NCBI GenBank assembly: GCA_023251435.1
Contig: JAHEYU010000005.1
Span: 1-64,000 of the forward strand
Direction: 5' to 3'
Source of the DNA: Bacteroidota bacterium
GTDB taxonomy: Bacteria > Bacteroidota > Bacteroidia > Bacteroidales > Prolixibacteraceae
Length of the DNA: 64,000 nt
The notes under the pieces were generated by a model. The model did not search any database, was not told the origin of the DNA, and worked only from the letters and a program-made list of their open reading frames with translations. This document shows positions 26,074 through 34,337 of this stretch, one piece after another (positions within the stretch are counted from its first letter, which is position 1; each line of letters begins with the position of its first letter). A program made the translations under genes and the position numbers.

Positions 26074-26317
26074 TTAAATCATCATTCTTAGCTGCTCGTA
26101 GCTTTTAATCACAGCATCGGCTTCTTTCTGGTTTTCAGGATTTGCACCGGTTCCCTGATAGGCAATGCACGACATTCCGGCCGCACGGGCTGCCTTGATG
26201 CCGTTGGCTGAATCTTCGATAACCAGGCAGTCTTTGGGTGAAATTTCCAATTTTTACGCCGCAAGCAAAAATATCAACAAGCACACCGTCCATATCGAAA
26301 ATAATGGATTTTATCAT
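26074..26317 (-). pseudogene. internally deleted HAD hydrolase (beta-phosphoglucomutase-like)
   Basis: The minus strand starts with MIKSIIFDMDGVLVD, the N-terminal HAD motif I. Within a few codons the frame changes, and the second reading frame carries the conserved C-terminal part, including LEISPKDCLVIEDSANG and IKAARAAGMSCIAYQG, ending at TAA 26074-26076. The middle of the protein (cap domain and motif II, roughly 120-130 residues by family comparison) is missing, and the second frame also holds a TAA before KLEISP. This is a deletion remnant and cannot make an active enzyme. Confidence 0.85.
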
Positions 26318-26329
26318 TGGAAGGAAAAT

Positions 26330-27202
26330 TTATTTGGCCGGTTGGTAAACAGATTCACTTTCAATGTAAACAACCGGAATATTTTTAATAAATGTTTTCA
26401 GCCACGTGGCGCAATACTCCATTCCGGCTTCTTCCGAAGGAATGTGGCCGGTGAAAATGGCCGCTTTTTTCATGCCCATCATCGAAGCGTCGGACACATA
26501 CTGGTAGGTTTCCCATTCGCTGGCTTCTCCGGCTACCAATAGCTCGGTCGATTTGCTGTTGAGCAACCTGATGTGCGATTGCGAACCAGGCGCGCCAACT
26601 GCCAATGCAACTTTGGAGAACTTCATTTCAGGGTCGCCAACAATACGCAGTTGGCTTCCTTTTAGCTTTTCCTGAAGTTTTTTAGCAAAGTCGCCAACTG
26701 TTTGTTCTTTGAATTTGAAAAACCTCATGGATTCGTCAGCCTGATTGGTTTTCCAGCCAAGTTTATCAATCATCCCTACATAAATTCCATCGGGGACAGT
26801 TTGGTGCCAATGGTCGTGAAACCTGAAAATGATCAGGCGATATTGTTTGATATAGGATATTTTTTGCAGATAGACAGGGTCGTTTTTCAGCGATTCGGTA
26901 TTGTCGAGATGGTTGTAGAAAGTGGGTTCGTGCACAATTATCAAGTTGCATTTGTTTTCAACTGCTTTGCGTAAAGTGGCCATGTCGGCAAACATACCGA
27001 CGGCCATGCCGGTTACAGCATCTTTGGGGTCGCCACTTTTAAAGGTATCCACAGTTTCGTGGTTCCATGGGCAGGTAAGGTGGTTTTTCATTTGTTCTAT
27101 AACCTGATTGGCAGTTGGTTTTGTAGTTATAGTCTGTTGTGAAAAAACTTGCTGTGCAAATATAATGAGGAACAGAAAAGTTAAAATAAACAACGATTTC
27201 AT
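26330..27202 (-). CDS. exported Nif3-like (DUF34) dinuclear-metal protein
   Basis: A 290-residue Nif3/DUF34-family protein with a signal peptide (SLFILTFLFLIIFAQQVFS). The metal-site residues are recognisable: HEPTFYNHLD near 95-104 and the C-terminal HIPSEEAGMEY. Nif3 proteins are usually cytoplasmic hexamers, so export is unusual. The function of the family is debated (GTP cyclohydrolase-like or metal-insertase roles have been proposed). It is transcribed from a promoter facing that of the DUF1080 gene. Confidence 0.85.
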   Translation of the reverse strand: MKSLFILTFLFLIIFAQQVFSQQTITTKPTANQVIEQMKNHLTCPWNHETVDTFKSGDPKDAVTGMAVGMFADMATLRKAVENKCNLIIVHEPTFYNHLDNTESLKNDPVYLQKISYIKQYRLIIFRFHDHWHQTVPDGIYVGMIDKLGWKTNQADESMRFFKFKEQTVGDFAKKLQEKLKGSQLRIVGDPEMKFSKVALAVGAPGSQSHIRLLNSKSTELLVAGEASEWETYQYVSDASMMGMKKAAIFTGHIPSEEAGMEYCATWLKTFIKNIPVVYIESESVYQPAK

Positions 27203-27228
27203 GGCTTATCCTTTTTAAATGGCAATTT

Positions 27229-27259
27229 CAAAAATATGAAAAGCTATTGTATTGACAAC
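27229..27259 (-). promoter_or_regulatory. promoter of the Nif3-like gene
   Basis: Minus strand: GTTG (27256-27259), 19-base spacer, TATTTTTG (27229-27236), close to the Bacteroidota TTTG-N19-TAnnTTTG pattern. Confidence 0.7.
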
Positions 27260-27279
27260 ATATATTTAGGGAAGATTCC

Positions 27280-27287
27280 TACCTTTG
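27280..27287 (+). promoter_or_regulatory. -7 promoter box for the DUF1080 fusion gene
   Basis: TACCTTTG matches TAnnTTTG, 33 bases before the ATG at 27321. It excludes in-frame starts at 27285 and 27297, which would lie in the promoter or too near the transcript start. Confidence 0.6.
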
Positions 27288-27320
27288 TTTTTAATGAAAA
27301 CCAACCCAAACTATTCAATC

Positions 27321-28799
27321 ATGAAAAAAAATACAAGGCAACTTTATTTTGTTTTATCCATTCTGTTATTCATTTCCTGCTCGGAAAAAGAGCCACAATG
27401 GACTGAACTTTTCAATGGCAAAGACCTGTCAGGCTGGACAGCCAACGAACATTCCGAATCGTTTAAAGTGGAGGGCGGTTTGCTGGTGGCCAACGGGCCT
27501 ATAAGTCACTTGTTTTATACCGGCGATTTCAAAAAGGGGGTTTTCCACAACTTCGAGCTAAAGGCAATGGTAAAAACCGAACCCAACAGCAATTCGGGAA
27601 TTGTTTTTCACACCCAGGAACAACCTTACGGGCCATTGTTACGAGGTTACGAAGTTCAAATCAACAATAGCTATGAGCGACCAGGTGATTTTCAGGAGTT
27701 AAAGAAAACGGGTAGTATTTATGGCATCCGTAATATTTATTACAACACAGTAAACGACGGCGAATGGTTCGAGCTTTCATTCAAAGTTGTTGAGAACCGT
27801 TGCGAAGTGTTTGTCAATGGCACCAAAGTGGTCGATTATATCCAGCCTGACGAGCCGTACCGCCCTAAAAACGACAAACTGAAAGTATTCAGTACCGGAC
27901 GTATTGCACTTCAAAGTCACGACGAACAAAGCAAAGTATATTTCAAAAGTATTCAGGTAAAACCGCTGCCAAAAGCTGAAAAATCTGAAATGCCGGTATC
28001 GAAGGAATGGGACGACAAAGTAACCAAAATGATGTTCGAAAACTTCCCGCTGATCGATTTTCACGTTCACCTCAAAGGCGGCCTCACCATTGCACAGGCT
28101 TGCGAAAACTCTGTAAAACTCGGCATCAATTATGGCATTGCGCCCAATTGCGGATTGAAATTTCCGGTTACCGACGACGCTTCGCTGGCCGCATATATGG
28201 ACACCGTAAAGTCGCAGCCGATTTTCCGCGGAATGCAGGCCGAAGGCCGCGAATGGGTTACATTATTTTCTCCTGAAGCGGTTGCCAAGTTCGACTACGT
28301 TTTTACTGATGGGATGACCTGGACTGACCATAAAGGCCGTAGAATGAGACTTTGGATTAAGGAAGAAGCTTTTGTTGATGATGAACAGAAATTTATGGAC
28401 GAGCTGGTGGGTAAAATCGAAAGCGTGCTTTCGCAGGAACCGGTTGATATACATGTAAATCCAACATTCCTGCCAGCCGTAATCGCCGACAAATACGAAG
28501 AACTCTGGACGGATGCCCGCATCGATCGTTTCGTAAAAGTTTTAGCTGATAATAATGTTGCATTGGAAATAAACGCCCGATATAAACTTCCGTCAGAAAA
28601 AATACTGCGTAAAGCCAAAGAAGCCGGGGTGAAATTTTCTTTCGGCACCAACAATACCGGAGCCGATTTGGGAACGATTGACTATTGTTTTGAAATAAAG
28701 GAAAAGCTCGGATTAACCTACAAAGACATGTTCATGCCTAAAAAGCACACCGAAAAACCAGTTTTGGTAAAAGGCCTTCCGGCGAAGATTACCGGATAG
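27321..28799 (+). CDS. lipoprotein fusing a DUF1080 domain to a PHP/amidohydrolase-like domain
   Basis: A 492-residue lipoprotein (lipobox LFISC, Cys about residue 20). Residues 25-215 are a DUF1080 (3-keto-disaccharide hydrolase/concanavalin-like) domain: WTELFNGKDLSGWTANEHSE, NSNSGIVFHTQE and GYEVQINN. Residues 240-492 form a second domain starting FPLIDFHVHLKGGLT, with DFHVH as a metal-binding motif of the PHP/amidohydrolase kind, then VDIHVNPTFLP and FSFGTNNTGADLG. The start at 27321 fits the promoter. It probably acts on glycans or their derivatives at the cell surface or in the periplasm; the activity is undetermined. Confidence 0.8.
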   Translation: MKKNTRQLYFVLSILLFISCSEKEPQWTELFNGKDLSGWTANEHSESFKVEGGLLVANGPISHLFYTGDFKKGVFHNFELKAMVKTEPNSNSGIVFHTQEQPYGPLLRGYEVQINNSYERPGDFQELKKTGSIYGIRNIYYNTVNDGEWFELSFKVVENRCEVFVNGTKVVDYIQPDEPYRPKNDKLKVFSTGRIALQSHDEQSKVYFKSIQVKPLPKAEKSEMPVSKEWDDKVTKMMFENFPLIDFHVHLKGGLTIAQACENSVKLGINYGIAPNCGLKFPVTDDASLAAYMDTVKSQPIFRGMQAEGREWVTLFSPEAVAKFDYVFTDGMTWTDHKGRRMRLWIKEEAFVDDEQKFMDELVGKIESVLSQEPVDIHVNPTFLPAVIADKYEELWTDARIDRFVKVLADNNVALEINARYKLPSEKILRKAKEAGVKFSFGTNNTGADLGTIDYCFEIKEKLGLTYKDMFMPKKHTEKPVLVKGLPAKITG

Positions 28800-28802
28800 G
28801 CC

Positions 28803-28840
28803 CATCCCCAACCCTTCCCCAAAAAAGGGAAGGGAGTTTG
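28803..28840. repeat. hairpin repeat family D
   Basis: CATCCCCAACCCTTCCCC leads into a perfect 8-bp stem CCCTTCCC / GGGAAGGG (28812-28834). It shares the CATCCCCARCCCTTC core and the position after a plus-strand stop with the copy at 6070-6105. Confidence 0.7.
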
Positions 28841-28940
28841 GGTAACGAAGAATCTATAAATTTTCAACTTTTGAAGCGAATTTCTTTATTACTTACAAGG
28901 CCACAAGTCTCCCTTTTGTTGGATTTTTGAGTTTTAAAAA

Positions 28941-28971
28941 TTTGCTTTTTTCTTTTCATTTTATACTTTTG
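28941..28971 (+). promoter_or_regulatory. promoter of the GH3 gene
   Basis: TTTG (28941-28944), 19-base spacer, TACTTTTG (28964-28971): an exact match to the Bacteroidota -33/-7 consensus. The start of transcription falls in a tandem AGACC/GACCA repeat (28973-28989). Confidence 0.85.
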
Positions 28972-29009
28972 CAGACCAGACCAGACCAGTACAATTAAAT
29001 CAACAATTC

Positions 29010-31640
29010 ATGAAAATCTTATCGTTTATTTTGTTGCTGATAGCCCTGCCAATGCTTTCAGTTTCTCAACCCAAATTTCAATTTCAAAACACCAGTTTAT
29101 CCACACAGGAGCGGGTTGAGTACCTGCTTTCAGAAATGACTCTTCAGGAAAAAATTGAGCAAATGCGCTACCAATCGCCGGCTATCGAACGGCTAGGGGT
29201 ACCTGAATATAATTGGTGGAACGAATGTTTACACGGAGTTGCCCGGGCCGGTTATGCTACTGTATTTCCGCAGTCGATTTCGATTGCTGCTTCGTGGGAT
29301 ACCGATTTGATCCATACCGTTGCCAATGCAATTTCGGACGAAGCACGCGCCAAACACCACGAATTTGCACGCCGTGGACTTCGGAAGATCTATCAGGGAT
29401 TGACATTTTGGTCACCCAATATCAATATTTTCCGCGACCCACGTTGGGGACGTGGACACGAAACTTATGGCGAAGATCCATATCTGACAGGACAAATGGG
29501 TCTTCAGTTCGTAAAAGGCTTGCAGGGCAACGATCCGAATTACCTGAAAGTAGTGGCAACAGCCAAACATTTCGCGGTTCATTCAGGTCCGGAACCACTG
29601 CGCCACGAATTTGATGCAAATATCAGCGAACGTGATTTTCGTGAAACGTATTTGCCCGCTTTCCGCACTTTGGTGGTCGATGGCAATGCATGGTCTGTGA
29701 TGGGCGCGTACAACCGTTTTCGTGGAGAAGCGTGTTGCGCCAGTACCGAACTTTCAGGAATTTTACGCAACGAATGGGGTTTTCAGGGGTACATTGTGAG
29801 CGATTGCTGGGCTATTTCTGATATATGGAAATACCATAAAATTGCAAAAGACGAAGCAGAAGCTGCTGCTCTTGCTGTATTGCGCGGAACTGACCTCGAA
29901 TGTGGCGACACATACAAAGCTTTGCCTGAAGCTGTGAAACGTGGATTGCTCACCGAAAAAGATCTCGATGTTTCGGTAGCAAGACTGATGACTGCCCGTT
30001 TTAAACTTGGAATGTTCGATCCGGACGAAAAAGTTCCGTTTGCGCAAATCCCTTTTTCGGTAAATAACAACCCTGCCAACGATCACCTTGCACGTGTTGC
30101 CGCTCAAAAAAGTATCGTTCTGCTGAAAAATGCCAATAAAACTTTACCACTGAAGAAAAACCTCAACCGTATAGCGGTTATTGGTCCGAATGCCGACGAA
30201 ATTGAATCACTTTGGGGCAACTACAACGGAATTCCTTCAAATCCAATCACAGTACTTCAGGGAATTATGAATAAAGTTGAACCGCAAACTGATGTGATTT
30301 ATGCACAAGGCAGCGAATTGGCCGATGGTATTTCGAAGCTGGTTCCGATTCCATCTGTTTATCTGGAAACTGAAGATGGCAAACAAGGCGCGTTTGGCGA
30401 ATATTTTGCAAACAATAAATTAGAAGGACAGCCACTCTTTACCCAAATCGATGACAATATTGATTTTTACTGGGAGGCAGGTTCACCCGATCCACGTTTG
30501 CCGGTTGACGATTTTGGGGTGCGCTGGACGACTTTCCTGAAAGTGCCGCAAACAGGCGATTACGAAATTGGCGGCTGGAGTATGCCATCGTTCAAAATTT
30601 ATTTAGATGGGAAGGAACTTTTAGCCGGAAATAACGAGCATCATGCTTTTCATGGTTCAAAAAAAATAAAACTGGAAGCCGAAAAACGCTACAAACTGGT
30701 ATTCGATTACCGCAATTATCATGGCGATGGCGATGCCCGTTTGTTGTGGGCAACACCGCAACCCAACATGCTGGCACAAGCAGTTGAAGCAGCCAGTAAA
30801 TCGGATGTTGTAGTGCTGGTATTGGGACTCAACCAACGTTTGGAAGGCGAGGAAATGCCAATCCAGGTTGATGGTTTTAAAGGCGGCGACCGTACCCATT
30901 TAAACCTGCCAAAAACACAGAGCGACCTGATGGAAGCCATAAAAGCTACCGGAAAACCAATCGTTTTGGTACTGATTAACGGAAGTGCACTTTCAGTCAA
31001 TTATGCTGCTGAAAATATGAATGCTATTCTGACCGCCGGATATCCCGGACAGCAGGGAGGAAACGCCGTTGCCGATGTAATTTTTGGCGATTACAATCCG
31101 GCAGGACGTTTGCCGGTGACTTATTACAAGTCGGTTGAGCAGTTGCCTGCTTTCGAAAATTACGACATGGAAGGCCGCACTTACCGCTATTTCCGCCAGG
31201 AACCGCTTTATCCTTTCGGTTTCGGATTAAGTTATTCTAACTTTAAGTATTCTGATTTAAATATCCCGGCTGAAGCAAAAGTGGGCGATAAAGTAATTGT
31301 ATCGGTTAAAGTTACCAATACAGGCGATTGTGATGGAGACGAAGTGGTTCAGTTGTATTTGACTGACGAAAAAGCCACCAGTCCGCGCCCAATACGTCAG
31401 TTGGAAGGTTTTAAGCGTATTTCGCTGAAGAAAGGCGAATCACAAACGGTTCAGTTTACAATTGAACCACGCCAGCTTTCAATGATTAATAACAAAGATA
31501 AACAGGTAATTGAACCCGGCTGGTTTACAATTGCAGTTGGTGGTGAACAACCCGGATTTTCGGGCGTAAATGATGCCGAAACAACTGAAACAGTTTCTGG
31601 ACGGATCAATGTTAAAGGAAAAATATTGGAAATTAAATAA
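29010..31640 (+). CDS. secreted GH3 beta-glycosidase (beta-xylosidase-like) with PA14 insert
   Basis: An 876-residue family GH3 enzyme with a signal peptide (ILSFILLLIALPMLSVS). The GH3 N-terminal domain (about 25-330) has YNWWNECLHGVARAG, INIFRDPRWGRGHETYGEDP, ATAKHFAVHSG and GYIVSDCWAI, whose Asp is the nucleophile. The C-terminal domain is interrupted by a PA14 domain (about 455-590: GEYFANNKLEGQPLF, FKIYLDGKEL). A fibronectin-III-like domain ends the protein. NWWNECLHG and the length favour xylan 1,4-beta-xylosidase. A strong promoter precedes it and a terminator follows at 31669. Confidence 0.93.
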   Translation: MKILSFILLLIALPMLSVSQPKFQFQNTSLSTQERVEYLLSEMTLQEKIEQMRYQSPAIERLGVPEYNWWNECLHGVARAGYATVFPQSISIAASWDTDLIHTVANAISDEARAKHHEFARRGLRKIYQGLTFWSPNINIFRDPRWGRGHETYGEDPYLTGQMGLQFVKGLQGNDPNYLKVVATAKHFAVHSGPEPLRHEFDANISERDFRETYLPAFRTLVVDGNAWSVMGAYNRFRGEACCASTELSGILRNEWGFQGYIVSDCWAISDIWKYHKIAKDEAEAAALAVLRGTDLECGDTYKALPEAVKRGLLTEKDLDVSVARLMTARFKLGMFDPDEKVPFAQIPFSVNNNPANDHLARVAAQKSIVLLKNANKTLPLKKNLNRIAVIGPNADEIESLWGNYNGIPSNPITVLQGIMNKVEPQTDVIYAQGSELADGISKLVPIPSVYLETEDGKQGAFGEYFANNKLEGQPLFTQIDDNIDFYWEAGSPDPRLPVDDFGVRWTTFLKVPQTGDYEIGGWSMPSFKIYLDGKELLAGNNEHHAFHGSKKIKLEAEKRYKLVFDYRNYHGDGDARLLWATPQPNMLAQAVEAASKSDVVVLVLGLNQRLEGEEMPIQVDGFKGGDRTHLNLPKTQSDLMEAIKATGKPIVLVLINGSALSVNYAAENMNAILTAGYPGQQGGNAVADVIFGDYNPAGRLPVTYYKSVEQLPAFENYDMEGRTYRYFRQEPLYPFGFGLSYSNFKYSDLNIPAEAKVGDKVIVSVKVTNTGDCDGDEVVQLYLTDEKATSPRPIRQLEGFKRISLKKGESQTVQFTIEPRQLSMINNKDKQVIEPGWFTIAVGGEQPGFSGVNDAETTETVSGRINVKGKILEIK

Positions 31641-31668
31641 GGTTGGTTTAGTGAATTGTTTGTGTGTT

Positions 31669-31705
31669 ATCCCCTTCGGAAATTATTTTCGGAGGGGATT
31701 TTTTT
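31669..31705 (+). terminator. intrinsic terminator after the GH3 gene
   Basis: An 11-bp stem (ATCCCCTTCGG with TCGGAGGGGAT, two G-U pairs) followed by seven T. It overlaps the last codon of the convergent kinase gene. Confidence 0.85.
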
Positions 31706-33386
31706 AAAGGTTTTTGGTGGAAATTGGTAGCGTGAAACTGAAACTGCTTCCTTTGTCCGGTTCACTGGAAACAGTTATTCTTCCTCCATGTCTTTCTACA
31801 AATTCCTTACAGATTACAAGGCCAAGGCCGGTGCCTTTTTCATTGGCTGTTCCGTAAGTGGTGAGGTTCGATTCTATTTTGAACAGTAAATCAATGGTTT
31901 TTTGACTCATTCCGATACCTGTATCGGCAACAGTAATCTCGGTATTTTCACCAAGGGAGTTTGCTGAAATAAGTACATTTCCACCCGGATTTGTAAATTT
32001 TATAGAATTGGTTACCAGGTTTCTTAAAACTGTGGTGAGCATATTGGTGTCGGCAAAAACCTCAATGTCAGTATTTTCGTTGATTAAAACCGATATGTTT
32101 TTTAAAGTTGCTGTAGGATGTAAATTCTTAATTACACTTTCTGCAATGTGTTTAAAATTTACTGTTTCCGGATTGAATGAGACATTGCCTGTTTGCGACT
32201 TGGCCCAATCGTATAAAGTTTCAAGAAGTGACAAGGATTCTGTGGCCTGCGATCCTATCATTTCTGAAATTTCAGCAACTGTTTCATAATCTTTCTTTTT
32301 TAGAGAATCTGGTAATAACTCTGTCATTAATACAATACTGCTAACCGGATTCTTCAAGTCGTGTGCAATTATCGAGAATAGCTTGTCTTTCGTTGCATTT
32401 ATTTCATACAATTCGGTATTTTTCTTTTTCAAAGTCTCTTGCTGACCGAATGAATTATTTATAAGCTCTCCCAAGAGCTTAAATTCGTCGTTCCGGCTAC
32501 TTAATAATTCTAAATGCTCTGTATTATGGGTATTTAGTGCAGTACTTATTTTTGATATCGGCTTTAGAATTAATATGTTGAAATAGAATAGGAATACGAT
32601 AATAACCAATAAAGCTATGAAGGTTATAAGTACAGACATCACCTTGAAAAGAAACAAATCTTGTTTCAGCGGGTCTTCAAGGCTAAAAACAAGCGTACTG
32701 ATAGTTTTACCCGAATTATCGGTAAGATGCTTGAAGATGTAGATTTTTGACGGATCTTTTTCCAACTCCGATAATTCGCTTTCGTTCATTAATCTGGTTT
32801 GATAACCTGTAGCTTCGGAATGTTCGGCTAAATATTTTTCGTCCCATTTTCGTCCTAAAAACAGATAACCCTGTGGCGGAGTAATCCGGTCATCCGAATC
32901 TGATGCAGGAACCACTATGGCCCCAAACATTTCGATTACATCGTTGCCGCAATACTGAAAAAAATGTAATAACGGAGTGGTGGAAAATGATGAGTTAATG
33001 AATGACCTATCGGGATATTGAAAATCTTTTAAACATACCGAATCGCCGAACTGATAGACGAGTTCTTTCTCTTTGTTATAGGCAAGTACAAAAGAAAGAT
33101 TAAAAGAATTAACAAAAAAATCGACGTTATCTTTTGCCCATTCAGGGTTGGGATTTGCAAGAAAATCAATCATTTCATCCCAACCGGAATTGTCGTGTAT
33201 TAATATCTCATATTTTAACCGGTTGATTTCCAGTATTTTTTCAATAATTGCCTCCTGATTTTTTCTGTTTTCAGAAGAATAAATCTGTTTTTCATTGATT
33301 CGAATATACTGGAATGTAAAAAAAGACAATAAGATGACTCCAATGATGATTGAGAGTAAAATCAGAATTTTAGATTGAAGTTTCAT
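31704..33386 (-). CDS. membrane sensor histidine kinase with CHASE4-like sensor domain
   Basis: A 560-residue hybridless kinase. TM1 is at residues 7-29 (ILILLSIIIGVILLSFF). The extracytoplasmic part (about 30-245) has HDNSGWDEMIDFL and LVYQFGD, as in CHASE4 domains. TM2 is near 250-275. HisKA has FSIIAHDLKNPVSSI (His near 345), and HATPase_c has NLVTNSIKFTNPGG, VADTGIGMS and GTGLGLVICKEF. No response regulator is adjacent; the NtrC-type gene at 48540 is too far to be assumed its partner. The signal is unknown. Confidence 0.9.
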   Translation of the reverse strand: MKLQSKILILLSIIIGVILLSFFTFQYIRINEKQIYSSENRKNQEAIIEKILEINRLKYEILIHDNSGWDEMIDFLANPNPEWAKDNVDFFVNSFNLSFVLAYNKEKELVYQFGDSVCLKDFQYPDRSFINSSFSTTPLLHFFQYCGNDVIEMFGAIVVPASDSDDRITPPQGYLFLGRKWDEKYLAEHSEATGYQTRLMNESELSELEKDPSKIYIFKHLTDNSGKTISTLVFSLEDPLKQDLFLFKVMSVLITFIALLVIIVFLFYFNILILKPISKISTALNTHNTEHLELLSSRNDEFKLLGELINNSFGQQETLKKKNTELYEINATKDKLFSIIAHDLKNPVSSIVLMTELLPDSLKKKDYETVAEISEMIGSQATESLSLLETLYDWAKSQTGNVSFNPETVNFKHIAESVIKNLHPTATLKNISVLINENTDIEVFADTNMLTTVLRNLVTNSIKFTNPGGNVLISANSLGENTEITVADTGIGMSQKTIDLLFKIESNLTTYGTANEKGTGLGLVICKEFVERHGGRITVSSEPDKGSSFSFTLPISTKNL

Positions 33387-33550
33387 CCGGTTATATATTT
33401 TTGACGGCTAAAATTAGTAATAGTAAAACAAATTATGGAATTTACTTATAGAAAATGTTTGGATTTGCCCGGAAAAGTAAATTTTTGTTAAGCTTAATTT
33501 AAACTATTCAAACAGAGAGTAGTCTAATTGAAGAACTTAAAATTATCATT

Positions 33551-33931
33551 ATGAAAAAATTATTTGTATTTGTTTTGGTGGCTGTACTGGCTGTTGGTTC
33601 AAGTTTTGCTCAACCCGGAGGTGATCCTGCTGAACGGCTTCAAAGAGAAATCGATGGATTAACCACTGCCTTAGGTTTATCGAAAGAAGATGTTGCCAAG
33701 ATAACACCTATTGTAACAGAGGCGCAGAAAAAACAGTCTGAAGCATGGGCTAAAATGCGTGAAAGTGGAAACATGGATCGCGAAAAAATGCGTGAAGAGC
33801 GTACTAAAATGATGACAGAAACCGACAAAGCTTTAAAGGCAGTTTTAACAGCAGAGCAAGGTGTTAAATTAGATGCATTCCGCAAACAGCAAGCAGAAGA
33901 ACGGGCGAAACGAATGCAGGAACGACAATAA
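33551..33931 (+). CDS. Spy/CpxP-like small periplasmic protein
   Basis: A 126-residue protein with a signal peptide (LFVFVLVAVLAVGSSFA, then QPG) and a charged, all-helical body rich in Lys, Glu and Met. LTTALGLSKEDVAKITPIV and LKAVLTAEQGVKLDAF are LTxxQ-like repeats of the Spy/CpxP chaperone type. It is a single-gene unit ended by a strong hairpin. A role in envelope stress is inferred from the family resemblance only. Confidence 0.7.
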   Translation: MKKLFVFVLVAVLAVGSSFAQPGGDPAERLQREIDGLTTALGLSKEDVAKITPIVTEAQKKQSEAWAKMRESGNMDREKMREERTKMMTETDKALKAVLTAEQGVKLDAFRKQQAEERAKRMQERQ

Positions 33932-33954
33932 GAGTTTGCTGAAATTTTATTCAA

Positions 33955-33998
33955 ACAAGTATTAAAAGACTGATTTTTCTTTTAATACTTGTTTTTTT
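33955..33998 (+). terminator. intrinsic terminator after the Spy-like gene
   Basis: Perfect 14-bp stem ACAAGTATTAAAAG / CTTTTAATACTTGT with a 10-base loop and a seven-T tract. Its reverse may also serve the convergent YciI gene. Confidence 0.9.
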
Positions 33999-34284
33999 AG
34001 TCCTTAAACAACCTCGCAAATCCGGGATAAGCATTTAATGTCAACAAATCGAAGTCGATTAGTTTTTGCTGAACCAATGGCAGTTGGTCAACAATTTCTT
34101 GGGCGTGGGCTTTGTCGCGGGCTTCGAGTATCAGTACCGCGCAATGATCGTCGGTGAAATATAATTCGCGGATGAATCCTTCCTGATGAAGCTCCCAGGC
34201 TTTTCGGGCTTCGGGTTCCAGCCAGGGTTTATAATCCGAATTGGCCACTTCTGGCATTTCCTTTTCAATGGCAAGAATCTTCAT
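33997..34284 (-). CDS. YciI-like small protein
   Basis: A 95-residue ferredoxin-fold protein. HQEGFIRELYFTDDHCAVLILEARD resembles YciI-like/DUF3303-type monomeric enzymes. It follows the two glyoxalase-fold genes by 53 bases and may share their transcript. Activity unknown. Confidence 0.6.
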   Translation of the reverse strand: MKILAIEKEMPEVANSDYKPWLEPEARKAWELHQEGFIRELYFTDDHCAVLILEARDKAHAQEIVDQLPLVQQKLIDFDLLTLNAYPGFARLFKD

Positions 34285-34337
34285 AATTGTTTCCTGAAAT
34301 TAATTGCCTGAAATTAATAAATCCTCCTTTTATTTGG

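Noticed and set aside
9328-33386. A full polysaccharide utilisation locus
   Set aside because: Pectin, xylan and galactoside enzymes are present, but no SusC/SusD pair; the two TonB receptors lack SusD and sit with LytTR and DUF4249 genes.
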